Part shown: positions 45,391-58,177 of the stretch, in pieces | Layout: each line of letters opens with the position of its first letter | Position numbering within the stretch: the first letter of the stretch is position 1 | Source of the DNA: Labyrinthula sp. Ha | Lineage: Eukaryota > Sar > Bigyra > Labyrinthulida > Labyrinthulaceae | NCBI GenBank assembly: GCA_015227615.1 | Contig: JAALGZ010000013.1 | Location: 1,234,226-1,298,225 of the forward strand | Direction of reading: 5' to 3' | DNA: 64,000 nucleotides | Translations under genes and position numbers: made by a program | The notes under the pieces: model-generated | The model's input: the letters and a program-made list of their open reading frames with translations, nothing else | Database searches by the model: none | What the model was told of the DNA's origin: nothing

Positions 45391-46329
45391 CTACATTTAA
45401 AAAAAGAGAAAAAAATCAAGTATCTATACATTTTCTTGTTCAATTATTTCACAGTTATATGATATCGTAGCTTATTTCTCAAATATAATATATAAAATTG
45501 CAAAATACAATCAGCATACGATAGCTAAGGCAAATATAGAAAAATTAGGAAATAAATAAAATATTCAATATACCTCTTCTTCGTGTTATCATAGATTAAT
45601 AAATAAAAGAAACTTACAGATTTTACTTCAATAAATTTTTAATAAAGCAGCATAGAGTAAAGGACAGAATTCTTGTTGAAAAACGAATACAAATACAATA
45701 CATGGGTATCAATGTTAAATCCTACCTTGGGGAAAACAACATTCTACACAGAGTTTTCTAGAACAAGAAGAATGAAAATAACAAATTAGTTAAAAAGGAT
45801 AAACAGAATCTAATTGGCGGTTGATATAGTGGTATTGTGTATACTCTACAAACATCTATGAGAAGATGTCGCTTTATCGGTAGGAAACATATTCGATACA
45901 CACTTCTTGTGAAACCAAGTAAGTAATATCTGCGTTTCGGACAGGCAAAATGAAAAGAACATGGTTTGCAACTTCTTGTATAACCCACCTGTTAATACAA
46001 TGTTAAAAAAATAGAATAACTTTGATGTAAAGTGGAAGGTGTATACAACGCCGACAGCAGTCTTAAACTCAGGGGATAAAATAAACTTAGTTCTAAGATT
46101 AAAGAAAAACTATCTGTTTGAATATCAAAGAAAAATCTCAGATTATATTCAGAAATAAAATAATACAATAAAATGTTGATAGAAATGAGAATAATACATG
46201 AAAAGGTATATATATATATAGCAAGAATTTGAGTGCAAATAAGATCCAGTTCAAGAACAATTCGAAACACACTTCTAGCACCAAAATCAATTGATAGATA
46301 TATGGTAGAAACAACCAATTAACCCGAAA

Positions 46330-49150
46330 CTGCGAGTCAAATATATATTATTTACCTTGGAAGAAGAATACACCTTGGATTCAAGACGGCAGTACTAATA
46401 AATATAAATTCGCAAGCGTAAAAACTACTATGGCTTAAAAACCAGCAGAACAACATGAATAAGCAAGGTAGTTATAAACATAACAATATTATATTATAGC
46501 TATTAGTGGAACTATTCAAAAGTTTTAACATAAATTATAGAACTTATCAATGTATATTTGACATTAAGCCAAACAGCCATTATTTCACAATCAAGGGGAA
46601 GAACATAACTACAAGAACCTATGTAGTTTTACTGAAAAAGTCAAAGAATATCAGGGAATACCATGGTAAGCAATATGGGAGCAGACTTAAAAAATAGGTA
46701 TTGCTTTTGTTTCGTACTTGAAAAATTGTTTCTTCTTGAGAATATAGAGCCTTTAGTACCAGCAGGACAACTTTTGAGAGCTAGTGTAAAAATGAAAATG
46801 ATATGAAAATCCCTTATTTTTTCAATGAAAAGAATAAAACCTCCTTCCAAATCAATTAATAAAAGAAAACATATTAAAAAAAACAATTTTAATTTCTACA
46901 GAAAGAAAACATCATGTTAGGTGAATCCAATACAGTTTTTTACCATAAACTGTCTGGGCATATATCTTCAGTTTTTCTAAATAAGACAGTAAAAACATAC
47001 GAAATAAAGGAAAAGCACCCAAAGCTAATTGAATGAGATATCTGTTCAATGAAAAACATAAAATATCACTAATTAATCAAAGAAACAAATTCCTGCAATA
47101 TAGTCTCTTCAAAAAAAAATGTTGTGACTTAGTAAGGGTTCCAAGAGGCTACAAGCTTCAAACAAAATTTTCTCTCTTCATGTATGAATACATTGTTTTC
47201 AATATTATTTAAATTTGCATACAAAAAAGAATCTCCAAGAAAATTAATAGATATTATAGAATGTATATAAAAAAATTAAAAAAAACTTATTAAAGAAATA
47301 GATATTGACGAAGGAAGATAACTCTTAAATAGCACAATAAAATTATATTGTGAAAAGAAATGTATCAAGAGAAAATTTAATCCAAGATACTCTACAGAAG
47401 AAAACGAGGTTAGTGAAATTGGAAACCAAAAAATTTTAATTTTTTCAACAAATCTTTCTAAGTAAGCTGACTTGTTGCAAAATTATTGGCCGTTAGTTAA
47501 TAGGTTTGCACTTGCTTAAACCACAACACTTCAAATACATATTATGTCCAAAACCTTAAGTCTAAACCTCTTAGGAAAAAACTTCTAAATAAAAAACATA
47601 TAAATATCTGGTCAAAGGATCCTTTATTTATTGGACAATCTAGAGATCAAAACAAAGCGAAAGATCTAGAGAGCGATTATATTCAGGCGTCAACAAAAAA
47701 CCTTCCAAGCCAATAAGAATAGATAAACATACTAGAAAGATCGTGTTGAGTAGAAAGATGTCACCAAAGATCAATATCATATACAATTCTCCCAAAATAA
47801 TGAACACAATCATAAACGAGAAAGATAAAAAGAGTGAATTTGACAAACCAAGAAAAGAAAAGTCAAGTGAAACTGAAAAGATATGGGTAAGAAAGTCAGA
47901 AAGGGCCTCCAAAAAACCTGACTTCTATTCCCCAACCAAATCAACACCATTAATAAATTATCCAGAGGTAATATAAGAATTCCAATTACATCTAACATAG
48001 TATTTGTGTTCTATTTATACTCTTAAAGATAGGATTCCAAGGTTCTATTTTCAAATAAAGAAGTTGCAGAGTGGCCAAAAATAGTTTCAAGCGTATGGTA
48101 AAGAGATACAGAATCTTCAAAAATTCGGAAAGTGCTGTTTCATCGCAGCCTCAAAGGTTGCAAGAAACATGGAGTTCTTGACTCAGTTAAAATATTCTCA
48201 ATAAAACATGATACGATTAAGAAGAAGCATGAATTCATAGTACGTAACTCAGCAAATAAAAAAATTGGCCCTTATAAGAAATGTATTCACTTGTTACAAA
48301 TGTAGAATTTGCGATGGTATTTTTGTATATTGTGCTTCAAAGAACAGATTTTTTTCATTGGATGTACCAACAGCTTATTTGACTACAATTTCAAAGGTAA
48401 AAAACTATTATAAGTTACCAAAGAAGTTTAAGAAATCTCATTTTTTTATATTTTTGGAACAATTTCATGGCTATTACTTTTACAAAATTTGGAAACCATT
48501 TTGATGTGAAGTTTACTAACAATACAAAAGAATCATATACTGTCAAGTGAATGACACAGGTAGTTTCATCAAATTACAATCTTAAGATTACATTATTGGG
48601 AAAGACGAGGTCCTCGAATGCATAGAATCTAAAGCTAAAGAGACACCATTTTGACTGGAAACATGTTTTAAACCAATATAACAGCTAGTAGAAGTCCCGG
48701 TACTTTTACAATAAATATTTGGGTCATGTTTGTTTGCTTCAAGGGTTTATAAACCCAAAATCGTCTATATATAGTCAACAGATTGTCAGTATTTAGTTAA
48801 AAACCAGGTATGGAACACATTAGGGTAGCGAAAAATAAAATTAAATATATCTTGTACACTTCAAACTTAGGAATATTCTTTCAAAAAAAGAGAAGTAAAT
48901 GAGATATCATTGTTCACGGATGTTAGTTGGAGAAACGTACCTGCGAAACTTGCGAGCGTGGAAGGAAATATAATTACATGCAATATAGACCCAATTCTGT
49001 TATAGACAAAGAACCAAGCAATAATAGCTCAAAGTAGTACAGAAGTAGAAGCATTTTTTTAGCTAGATGAGTACCTAACTTAGAATGTTGTATGAACATA
49101 TTGTATTTTTTGAAGTAAAAAAAAAACAAAGCTTTGAGACCTTTAATGAC
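46330..49150 (+). mobile_element. Old Ty1/copia retrotransposon relic
   Basis: Short traces of a copia polyprotein occur in the right order on +: protease-like text near 46370, a GAG-pre-integrase trace near 46950, the end of the integrase core near 47340-47430, the RSxRxSKxPxxY-type linker near 47890, and RNase H traces near 48810-49060. The element is badly broken in many places and no LTRs were recognised. It is clearly older than the copia element at 60.3 kb and abuts the left LTR of the gypsy element. Confidence 0.72.
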
Positions 49151-49260
49151 AATTAGGTAAGTGTAAAATTGATACCATGACAAGGTATTTCAGAAAGAAG
49201 TTTTCATATTAACTTAACATACTTCTACTCAATATACTAGATAGAAAAAAAAATGGGAAA

Positions 49261-49507
49261 TGTTAGTTTATAGTCGATAAAAATAAACTTCTTCTTATAA
49301 AATTCCACGTACCTTAATTGGACGACTATATCGGCTTGTTTAAAAAATAGTTTGCTGTGTAAAAGTAGAATAAAATGTAAATTAACTAACTTTTCTTTCC
49401 AACGCTTCCTTAAGACTTAACGGTTCTATTCAAATAAATCGTATACCAAAATATTAACAACTAGTAACAGAATACATTTCAGTTCATATTTCAAACTCGA
49501 ACCAACA
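49261..49507 (-). repeat. Gypsy 3' LTR
   Basis: Matches 56046-56290; the longest shared run is around TGTGTAAAAGTAGAATAAAA. It begins TG and may end CA near 49507. No target-site duplication could be identified. Confidence 0.8.
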
Positions 49508-52500
49508 CTTCCCTATTCTTATTACTAGACTTCATTTTCTACAGCTAACCATTCTAAACTAAGGTTATTTTTCCTGCTAAATAAACTCAACTTTCCAACT
49601 TGCTTCTCAAAACGTGCTTCAATAATTTCTTAAAACTTCTCTGGTTTACAACTGTTGCCATTCACTTCTGCAAACACGAATTCTTTACCAAAATTTTTGG
49701 TTTTTTAAAACATCCGGAAACTTTCCGTAAACGACAATTAATTAACTTTTACTACCCTATTGAGCAAGTTTTCCAAACTTGAAGCAAAATTTCCGCTTAG
49801 TAGATAATTTGATCCACAACAAATGACCCCTGTAATTAATATTTTTTCTTGAAAATATCCATAGCTAAAGATCACATCCTCCGAAATGTCCAGAGAAAAA
49901 CAACAGTATTACTTAATAATTTTGTAAGATCCAATGGCCTTAAATCATGATCTACCATGGTGTCGTAAAAATTAGCCGCCATCTAATTTGGTTCTTTGCC
50001 ATTAATCGATAAGGTGGATCTAACTTAATAACCTCAAAAACTTCTGTATCTGACTTCCTAATAAAATTATTTACTCCACCTCTATAGAAATTCACTTTTG
50101 GATGTATAATCCATTGTTGTATGATAATACTATCTCTTATATACTCGTAAAGATTAGTTAACTTATTTATTTTTATATCAAAACCATGTTTAGAATCAGA
50201 TACCGATTTACCACGTTGCAAGTCAGATCTTACTTCATTGACAGCATTAGTAACCCATATCTTCCTTCCTGCCATTGAAACTTCAATTCTACCGGTTTCT
50301 CTAAATTTTATTTTCCAACCTTGAATTTAATTCTCAACATTAGTCCAATTCACTAAAAGAAAAGATTATGTTGCACCTTTTGCTTCCATAAACTTTACGA
50401 ACTATATAATTCCACCAGTTGAACTGCAATTAGATTATTTCATTATATATACTTTTCAGCTCGGTCTGTATTTAATCTATGTGTTTTGGTGTAGCGCATT
50501 GCATTAAATATTCGTAATTTAAATAAATGAGTCTCTTCGTTAAATTCCTTCTCAAGGAAATATTTATCTTCATGTGACTTGACATCGTGTTTACGTACCT
50601 CCTCCATATCAAGCAGCAAATTCAAATAAATGGAGATTTGTTGTCTGCTTAACAAGCGCTATAATCGATTATAGATCTATGTGTTTAGCCAATTCTTCAG
50701 AAACTCAGCATACTTCCCATATATAGAAAACTAAAATTTCAAAATACGTTGTTTCAAAATGGAAACTTAAAGCTTATTCCAATGTAGAATCAGTTTAAGC
50801 ATAGTGATTATAAATTGACTGATTGGTTCGAAACTTAAAAATTATCCAATTCTTTGTGAGTGAGATGCAAATCACAAAGATATAAATTATATTCATCTAC
50901 ATTCCATATGTTATCTTCTGGATATGCTAATAGTAACCGGGTTAAGCATGCTTTTATCGCTGTAGATTTTTTCTTCTATAAAAGTCAACGACTAATTTGG
51001 GAAATCCTTAAATAATTATTATACTAATTCTCATTTTAATTTTTATAATGGGAATCCTTTACAATAAACCAATAAGATATATTCATCATCTTTTTTCTTA
51101 ATCTTAACTAATTTCTTAACCTCAAGTTTTTCTGGATCATTCAAATGACAAATCTTTATTTTTGCAGAAGGTAAAAAATATAATGGAGCATAAAACATCA
51201 CTCTATATACATGTAATTCTTCTTGATCTCCAAATAAATTCTTTAGCAAATATAATTACGACCCCAATTGTTGAATGATCTGAAATGAACCTGTCAACTG
51301 ATGCTTAGCCTTTGAACCTTGTTTCGGTTTGTTAACTAATAAAAACTCTACAGTATGAAAATTTATCGGAGTTAGATTATATTTCTTATTATATAGAGAA
51401 TTTTCGCATTATCTAGACCACTCGGCAAATGAGAAAACCGTCTCTTGGTATTCTCTTATTCTTCCTTCTATCTCTGAAGAATCTTCATTAAGTTTCCTTA
51501 ATTGAACAGATGTCAAATTCAAGTTCAGTTTCCTTCCCACATGATCTTTTCTGGTTTGTTAACCAACAGAATCTGAAATTTGGAGATATTATTTCTTCCC
51601 CTCAAAGGCTTAAGTTAAGGTAGTATTGTACCTGTACTAATAACTCAGGTCAATCTTCAGAGTTTGTATTGTACTACGAGATTAAATTTCCTACATTATT
51701 CAAGTTTTACTTATTTTGGATCCCTGTGACTCCACTCTTGTAAGGTTCCTTCGCCACTGTAAACTTCTGAATTGCTCAATTTTATCTAACAAAAGCATCT
51801 ACAACTTTAATTAAATAATGTTATCCTTTGTCGAATAATGTAATAAAATCATCTGCTAAATCATAGCGGGATACGGGTTCCCCTAAAATATTTACAACCT
51901 TTGTTACATTGACATTCTTACAATGCTCCAATATAGTAACTCTTAACAAAGCATCCATTAAAATCAGAACATAACCTTCCTCTTGCGAAATTTACAAATA
52001 ATCTGATATCAGAACGGCTCTACATTGATTTGGTAATTCATTTATCGCTAGAGGCCTTGTGATAACCCTTGATGGACGTTGGGAATGTAAACATTGACTT
52101 TTTAATTTCTTCCTAGCTTCTGTAAATAATTTTTTAACTTCTTGAGAATTCATAGGGTAATTAGCTGAAATCCATTTCTTTTCTTGATCCACTGCCCCAT
52201 GGTTGAAGCGTAAATGCGTATGAACAACCACTGGCAAAATTAAACTTCTTTTCACCACTACTTTATACTCATATCTTTTTAAAATATTTTCTTTGAAATC
52301 CAGGTCTTTCTTCTGTAAGTTTAGACAAAAGATTCATCCATTTCCAGCCAAGCATCTCCGTATTTTAATGTAAAATCGGCATTACGTAAAACAGCATGAG
52401 AATTTTCCAGCATCTCTCAAAAATGTCGAACATTAGAGTATTCTAAAGTTGCAGCTGCAACTAGAGCTTCGTCAGCTTTTACCCTATTAAACCCAGGGTT

Positions 52501-55500
52501 AAACCAATGAGATAAAATATCGGTAGCCATATTCTGCTCTCCAGGGATGTGGGGTACTTCTAAACAAAAATCTTGAAATATCAAATTCCAATGCGTCAAC
52601 CTTTCAGAATATGATTTTTTCGGGCCCTTTGATTGGATTCAAACTATAGTATAAATTTTTATGATCTGAAAATCATTCTTTTCTCATTTGATAAAAAATG
52701 GATTGTTTCCCATGGATACGATTACTACTGGGAATAGCTCTTTAGAACCAATATATCAATTTAAAGAACTATCTCTGAACATTCGAGAAGATATTTTAAT
52801 TACATCGTAATTAGCATCCATCGGAAATTCCAGCTTAATTTCATAAGGTTTTTGACAAATAAAATAACTCCAGTAAAATTCCGAAGCATCCACAAATAAA
52901 ACCAGATCTAACTTCTGATCGTAGTAGCCTAATGTATTAGAGAAAGCCAATTTAACCTCCTTCATTAACTTTTCGTAAGCATGATTCATTTCCTCGCTCC
53001 ATTCCAAGAGTACTTTTGTTCTTTCTAACTTCTTGAGCCTTCCGTAAATATTAAACTCCCCGGTCATTCTTTTTCTTAACTCCGAAAAACCGGTAACATC
53101 TTTGAGACCCAGATTTCTAAATAAATCAATTGTGCTAACTCATGCATAAAAGTAGATTTCGGTCTCTCCATCAACTTCTTTAAATAAGGGTCATCTAAAC
53201 GATAACCATTTTTTTGTCAATTTGTGCCCACAAAATACTGTACTGTGGGCAATCAGGTCACATTTCCCTATATTCAACCTTAATCTCTTATTCATAATAG
53301 CCTTTAAAAATTTCTCAATAAAGTCATATTGGTTCTTACATCCAACGCAAATAATACCATATCGTCGATCCATTTCAAAGCATGATTAGACCAAAGAGAT
53401 GTTGGTGTTTAAACATGTGTAATCAACCTTTGAGAAAACAGAGATGGGACATTACACTAACCTTGGGGTGGCTCCCTTAAATGAGTAAGCCACAGCCCAA
53501 CGTGTTCCAAAAGTAAATAAATGCTGCGAGCTAAGATGTGTATGTAGATAATCAAACCCGCTTAACACGTCAAACGATCCAAAAATAGTGTTTCCTTTCA
53601 TTCTTGACACCTGCAGATCAATACCCGGTAAGTTGTTTACAACCTTTTGAGTAATTGCGTTCAATGGCTTAAATCAACTGTCACTCGATATATTTAAACC
53701 CCTTTGTTGGAACACTAAAAGCACTCATGCATGTTGTTGGATCATCATTAACCTTAACAATATTATTTTTTATCATCTGGTACACTCTTTTCTTCATGAA
53801 CTCCTCTTTCTCGATACCAAGGGCAATCGCATTAAAAACTCCCACTGACGTCCCCTCCATTAAGGAACATCTTATAGATTTTAGAAGAGATAATTGAGTT
53901 GGGGATAAATCATCGCCAAAAAGCGGCTACATGTTGTAAAATCAAGTCATCAAATTCCCCTTTTAACTTCTTATTTTCACCAAATATCTGAACAAGAATA
54001 TCCTTCAATTTTTTCTTCAACAAATCCTTCAACCTTATTAAATCTGCCTCTCTGATAACCTCTAAATTTTCTCCAACACCTGTCAACTTCTCTAACTCCG
54101 CGTCATGCCTAGCATTAAATACCACCGGCTCCGGCCATGCACCTCCTTCTTCAACACTTATTTTATTTTCCTCTACCGCGAACGCTTCTACCATTCCTTT
54201 CTGCAATTCCAATAGATCCTCAATACCAGATTCGCTAAATACGTGTGGATTAACCGCCATTGTATTGACGACATCAAATTCAATATCCCCGAGCACTTTG
54301 CTTTTGAACCAGTTCGCTAAATAGACTCCCTCTACTGTAATACACTCATTCACTTCACATGTTTCTTTGAACAATTTCACTGATTTCTCAACTTTTTCAG
54401 TTAGCTTAGAAGATCTTCCATTTCCTGTGTTTCTTAATCATCGGGCTTAAATCTGTGTAGGATCTAGACCATGGAGTTTTAAAACCTCCTTTCATATTAA
54501 AAGCTTCGTCCAGTTGCTCACTTGTTCAAATAGCAACACCGCCACGGGTCCCAGCGAATAATTTTCGAGCCCTGGAATCCTTACCGAGGGGATTAAATGA
54601 CCAACTTTAAAAACGGGATACAAATTCCCAGAGGCCACTCTGACAAATGCCTTCCTCTTAATGTCCTCAATATTTCAACAAATTTTTTCAAATAAATTCC
54701 TTGCTCCTGAAGCTTCCTTAGCTCCAGAATCCAAGATGTCATCTACAACTGTTGGACCCTTTATCTTTTCTATCACCAACTCAACTGCAACATGATTAAC
54801 CTCATTCTCAGCTACATCTCACACTTCTGTATTTGCTACACCAGTGTATTCATTAAAAAAAATATTTCATCAACTAATCCCACCGCAACGACTTCTGTAA
54901 TATCCGTCTCTACATCTTCGACTGTAGATTCGTTAACTGGCGTAATTTCATTAGATGTAAAAGTGTATCTCTCGGATGGTTTCTTAAATCTATTTCTCAA
55001 ACCCTTCTTTTTATTCTCTTTCCACTTCGTAAGTCTTTTCCTTAAAACCTCTCCATATGGTTTGGCCTGTGGCGATGAATCTTTATTTTCATTCCTAATT
55101 AATTTCAACCGCATCCAACACTTAAAGTTTATGTGCACATAAAACCAGCAATGATTGCCCAATTCTGGGTCATTATTAGAAGGTTGTTTTTGGGAATGAG
55201 AATAAAATTTTCTTTCTCTTTTAGTACTTACTTCGTTAACCTCAATAGGATTTGACTTTTTGAACTTCCCCAGCTGGATCTTCTTGAAATTAACACGTTT
55301 CTTCATCGCATTTCTTACACATAATGGAGGTAAACAATTCATAACATATTTTGCAATTGAATGTGATCAACATCGGTCAAAGCAGGGTTCAAACTAAGCC
55401 TGCTTGCCTCTACCCATATATATTTAGGTAGTTTAGCGAAGATCGCTAGTGCAAACTTCTTTTCATTGAGTTTTGTTGTGGATGGTTGTAACTTAATGAA

Positions 55501-56045
55501 TTCCTGAACTTCACTAAAAAGAATTTTAATCGCATCTTCTTCCTTGGTTTAAAGTTGTATTTCACATGTTTTGCAATCATCACTTCAACTTCCTCCAAAG
55601 TGTGTACTTTCATTTTCAATAAAAGGATCTACAAATGATCCAGTAGATCTTCGTTAGTTCCTGTAACCTCCTATCGTCTTAAATGAACAAAAAGATCTAA
55701 ATCTACGAATTGCGTTAAGTTAAAATCTCTATTCTGTTGTAAGGACAGCCTTTCGTATTGATAGATAAATTTCTCTACACTCTTTCTTTCAAGAACTTTT
55801 AAATCATCAACCTTGAAACCTTGACAAATCATCGCACCATTCTGTGTAATGTTACTCAATTAATTTTCATGGGAGCTTAATTGTAAGGCTTCTTTAGCTC
55901 TTCTTGTTGAATCCAAAGTGTTTTGTATGCTTTCGTAAAGAGCCGGCATCTGCCTTTGATTTAAAGGGCGTGCGGACTCGCTTTGATCTATTCCGGACAT
56001 TCTGTAAATCTTCGAAAACATCAAGCCACAGGGAATGATGATCAA

Positions 56046-56290
56046 TATTCGTTTATAGTCGAAGAAAAAAACTTTTTTTCATAAAATTCTACGGACTTTA
56101 ATAGGAAAACTGTATCGCCTTATTCTCAAAGTATTTTACTGTGTAAAAGTAGAATAAAATGTAAATTAATAAACTTTCTTTTCAAGACTTCCTTCAAAGC
56201 TTAATGGTTCTACTTCGATAAATCCTATATCAAAATATTAACAACTAATAATAGAATATACTTCAGTTCATATTTCAAACTCTAACTAAA
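56046..56290 (-). repeat. Gypsy 5' LTR
   Basis: Partner of the LTR at 49261-49507 in the same orientation. It ends about 360 bp from the stop codon of the AIG1-like GTPase gene, so the element inserted downstream of that gene. Confidence 0.8.
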
Positions 56291-56650
56291 AGAACTTACA
56301 TATATCTTAGGATTGGAAAATCCAGCGGACATTATGACAAAGCCGTCACCATAGAAAATATTTTTCAAGCTAAGAGATAGACTCTTGAAAGGAAAAATGG
56401 AAGAGGATAATTAAAGATTAAAGATTTCTTAACAAGTCTATGGAATGAAGTAAAAAGCATAGATAAAAGATTAATAAAAAAAGGAGAAAAAAAAAATAAA
56501 TATAGATATGGAAGTAGGAGCATATCAAATATGAAACTGCAAAATGTAGTCAGTATATATTTGGTAAGGAAAAATAGTGGAAAATTTAAAACAAGAGAAA
56601 ATATCCAACATACTTTTCTTCGTATTTTCACACTATTATATCTTTGAGTG

Positions 56651-57646
56651 TCAGTGGGTCCAAGAATTTGCCATAGTCACGAAATTGTGGCGTTCTTGAA
56701 CTAAACATCCTCTTGTCGAGAGTGGCTCCTTGCAAGATTTGCAATACCCAGTGCATCCCGGACTTTCAGCGTCCCTTCTACAATTTATACACCTTACTCT
56801 GCACCCCTCGTTATTCAGATTGCAACAAGTGAATCCTATTTTGCACCCTTCGTCATTGGCCTCAGCGTCACAGCAAGTCCAATATTTATTAATAAAGCTC
56901 TTTTTCCGATATCCTGTATGAAATCTGTGTATCTTCATTGTTCGATGATATCTTTCTAGCTCAGTGTGCTTGGGGTTTGGAATATCACCAGGAGGGTGTC
57001 TTCGACACTTCTCCTTGAAGGTTAAAGGATCACCAATAGCTTTGCATTGTGTACACTTAAGTACATATCCAGAAGGTTCCAGGAATAATGGATCCTCCAA
57101 GTTAAATTTTTCATCTACAGCACGGATCAGATCAGTAAAATCTAGCTTCTTACACATATAAATATCCTCAAGCCTCAAATTTAACTTTTTATACTTCTTC
57201 TTATTCTGAATAGCAGCCTCTGTGAGAACCATTTTAGTTATCATTCCATAAGCATCCTTAAACCCATACTGAATTAGGAGAAAAAAATTTGGAAACCTTG
57301 TGTTTAGAGTAACAATAAGTTTGTACAGGTTAGAATCTTGTCTTGCATCTAGCTGCGCTATCCCAACCATACAAACAAACCCAATTACCTTGAACTCATT
57401 GCACTTTAACACAATCATACGGAAAATTTCCTCATTGGGTACATTTCTCGGGTTATCTCTTACGTCTCCAACACCAGGTGTATCAATAACAACTCCATCT
57501 CTATAATCCACGACAGTTACGTCACTAGTACAGGAGTACTCTTTATGGCCAACTTCCAACTCAGAACCAGTAAGTGCATTAATGAAAGAAGATTTTCCTT
57601 GACCTGTCGGCCCCATTACAATTATAGCTTTCTTTCTTTCTGACAT
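56651..57646 (-). CDS. AIG1-like GTPase with CHORD-like cysteine-rich tail
   Basis: 331 residues, one exon. P-loop GPTGQGKS (12-19), then VGHKEYSCTSDV and the G3 motif DTPG (55-58), as in AIG1/GIMAP-type and related fungal GTPases; no NKxD motif is visible at G4. Residues ~90-131 contain QLDARQDSNLY and NTRFPNF, shared with the divergent neighbour. The tail starts CX2CX12CX2H-P-P-G (198-220) and YWTCC (255-259), the pattern of a CHORD zinc domain, then repeats a CC/CxxC-x6-8-C unit four times (C258/C259/C268, C274/C275/C282, C286/C289/C298, C302/C305/C314). Such GTPases often act in immunity or on membranes in animals and plants; the role here is unknown. The start is the first ATG of the frame, and the gene is transcribed away from its paralogue. 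Confidence 0.85.
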   Translation of the reverse strand: MSERKKAIIVMGPTGQGKSSFINALTGSELEVGHKEYSCTSDVTVVDYRDGVVIDTPGVGDVRDNPRNVPNEEIFRMIVLKCNEFKVIGFVCMVGIAQLDARQDSNLYKLIVTLNTRFPNFFLLIQYGFKDAYGMITKMVLTEAAIQNKKKYKKLNLRLEDIYMCKKLDFTDLIRAVDEKFNLEDPLFLEPSGYVLKCTQCKAIGDPLTFKEKCRRHPPGDIPNPKHTELERYHRTMKIHRFHTGYRKKSFINKYWTCCDAEANDEGCKIGFTCCNLNNEGCRVRCINCRRDAESPGCTGYCKSCKEPLSTRGCLVQERHNFVTMANSWTH

Positions 57647-58177
57647 ATTTGATTTTTGTTTTATTCCTGTCTAATTTTCTGTTTCCTCGACTCGCCACAG
57701 TATCTCCTGCAGTTAAGGTGTTTGAAAATAATATAGATTTTAGGGAGAAGAAAAAATTATTAGTTGAAAGAAACTCTCCTATCATGGAATATTTCTGTAG
57801 TTTCACGTATTTTAGGCGGGAATAAATGTCCACAAGAATAGTAGGTAGTATTTTATTCTGAAGACATTGTTCTAGTGAGTCCTATAGAGGTTTCTGGTGC
57901 GTATTACCCAGAGTATTACGCGTCTCGACTAAACATTGTCCTTTGTATTCGCATGGGAAAACATGGGAGATTTGGATTTGTTTCTTCTTCTATTGTTTAA
58001 CTGAGAGATCACAGCAGCAATTCTGGAAATCTAGCAATTTTTTGACTCATCAATATAAGATTAATTAAGTATCTTTTTTGTATGTCGAACTTAACGGCTA
58101 GTATATGAAGCTATAAAAACAAAAATATTTCTTTTCCAAAAGAAGATAATAGAATATAACAAAATTAAATATAAAGA
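57647..58177. promoter_or_regulatory. Shared intergenic region of the divergent GTPase pair
   Basis: The 531 bp between the two start codons must hold both promoters. A TATAAAA at 58112-58118 lies 60 bp upstream of the plus-strand gene. No gene or repeat was seen inside. The head-to-head layout allows joint control of the two related genes. Confidence 0.55.

Larger units (their letters stand above)
49261..56290 (-). mobile_element. Old Ty3/gypsy LTR retrotransposon
   Basis: Bounded by two similar ~245-bp repeats and read on the minus strand. Parts from right to left: 5' LTR (56046-56290), a gag-like start with acidic and basic stretches (56045 to about 54400), a region without clear homology that includes an acidic frame (54380-53910), reverse transcriptase (about 53750-53150), RNase H (53070-52400, with HIPGEQNMATDILSHW), integrase zinc-binding region and core (about 52300-51800), a C-terminal part (50655-49950) and the 3' LTR. 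Broken in more than ten places. The LTRs agree at roughly 80-85 % by eye, which points to an old insertion. Confidence 0.85.
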
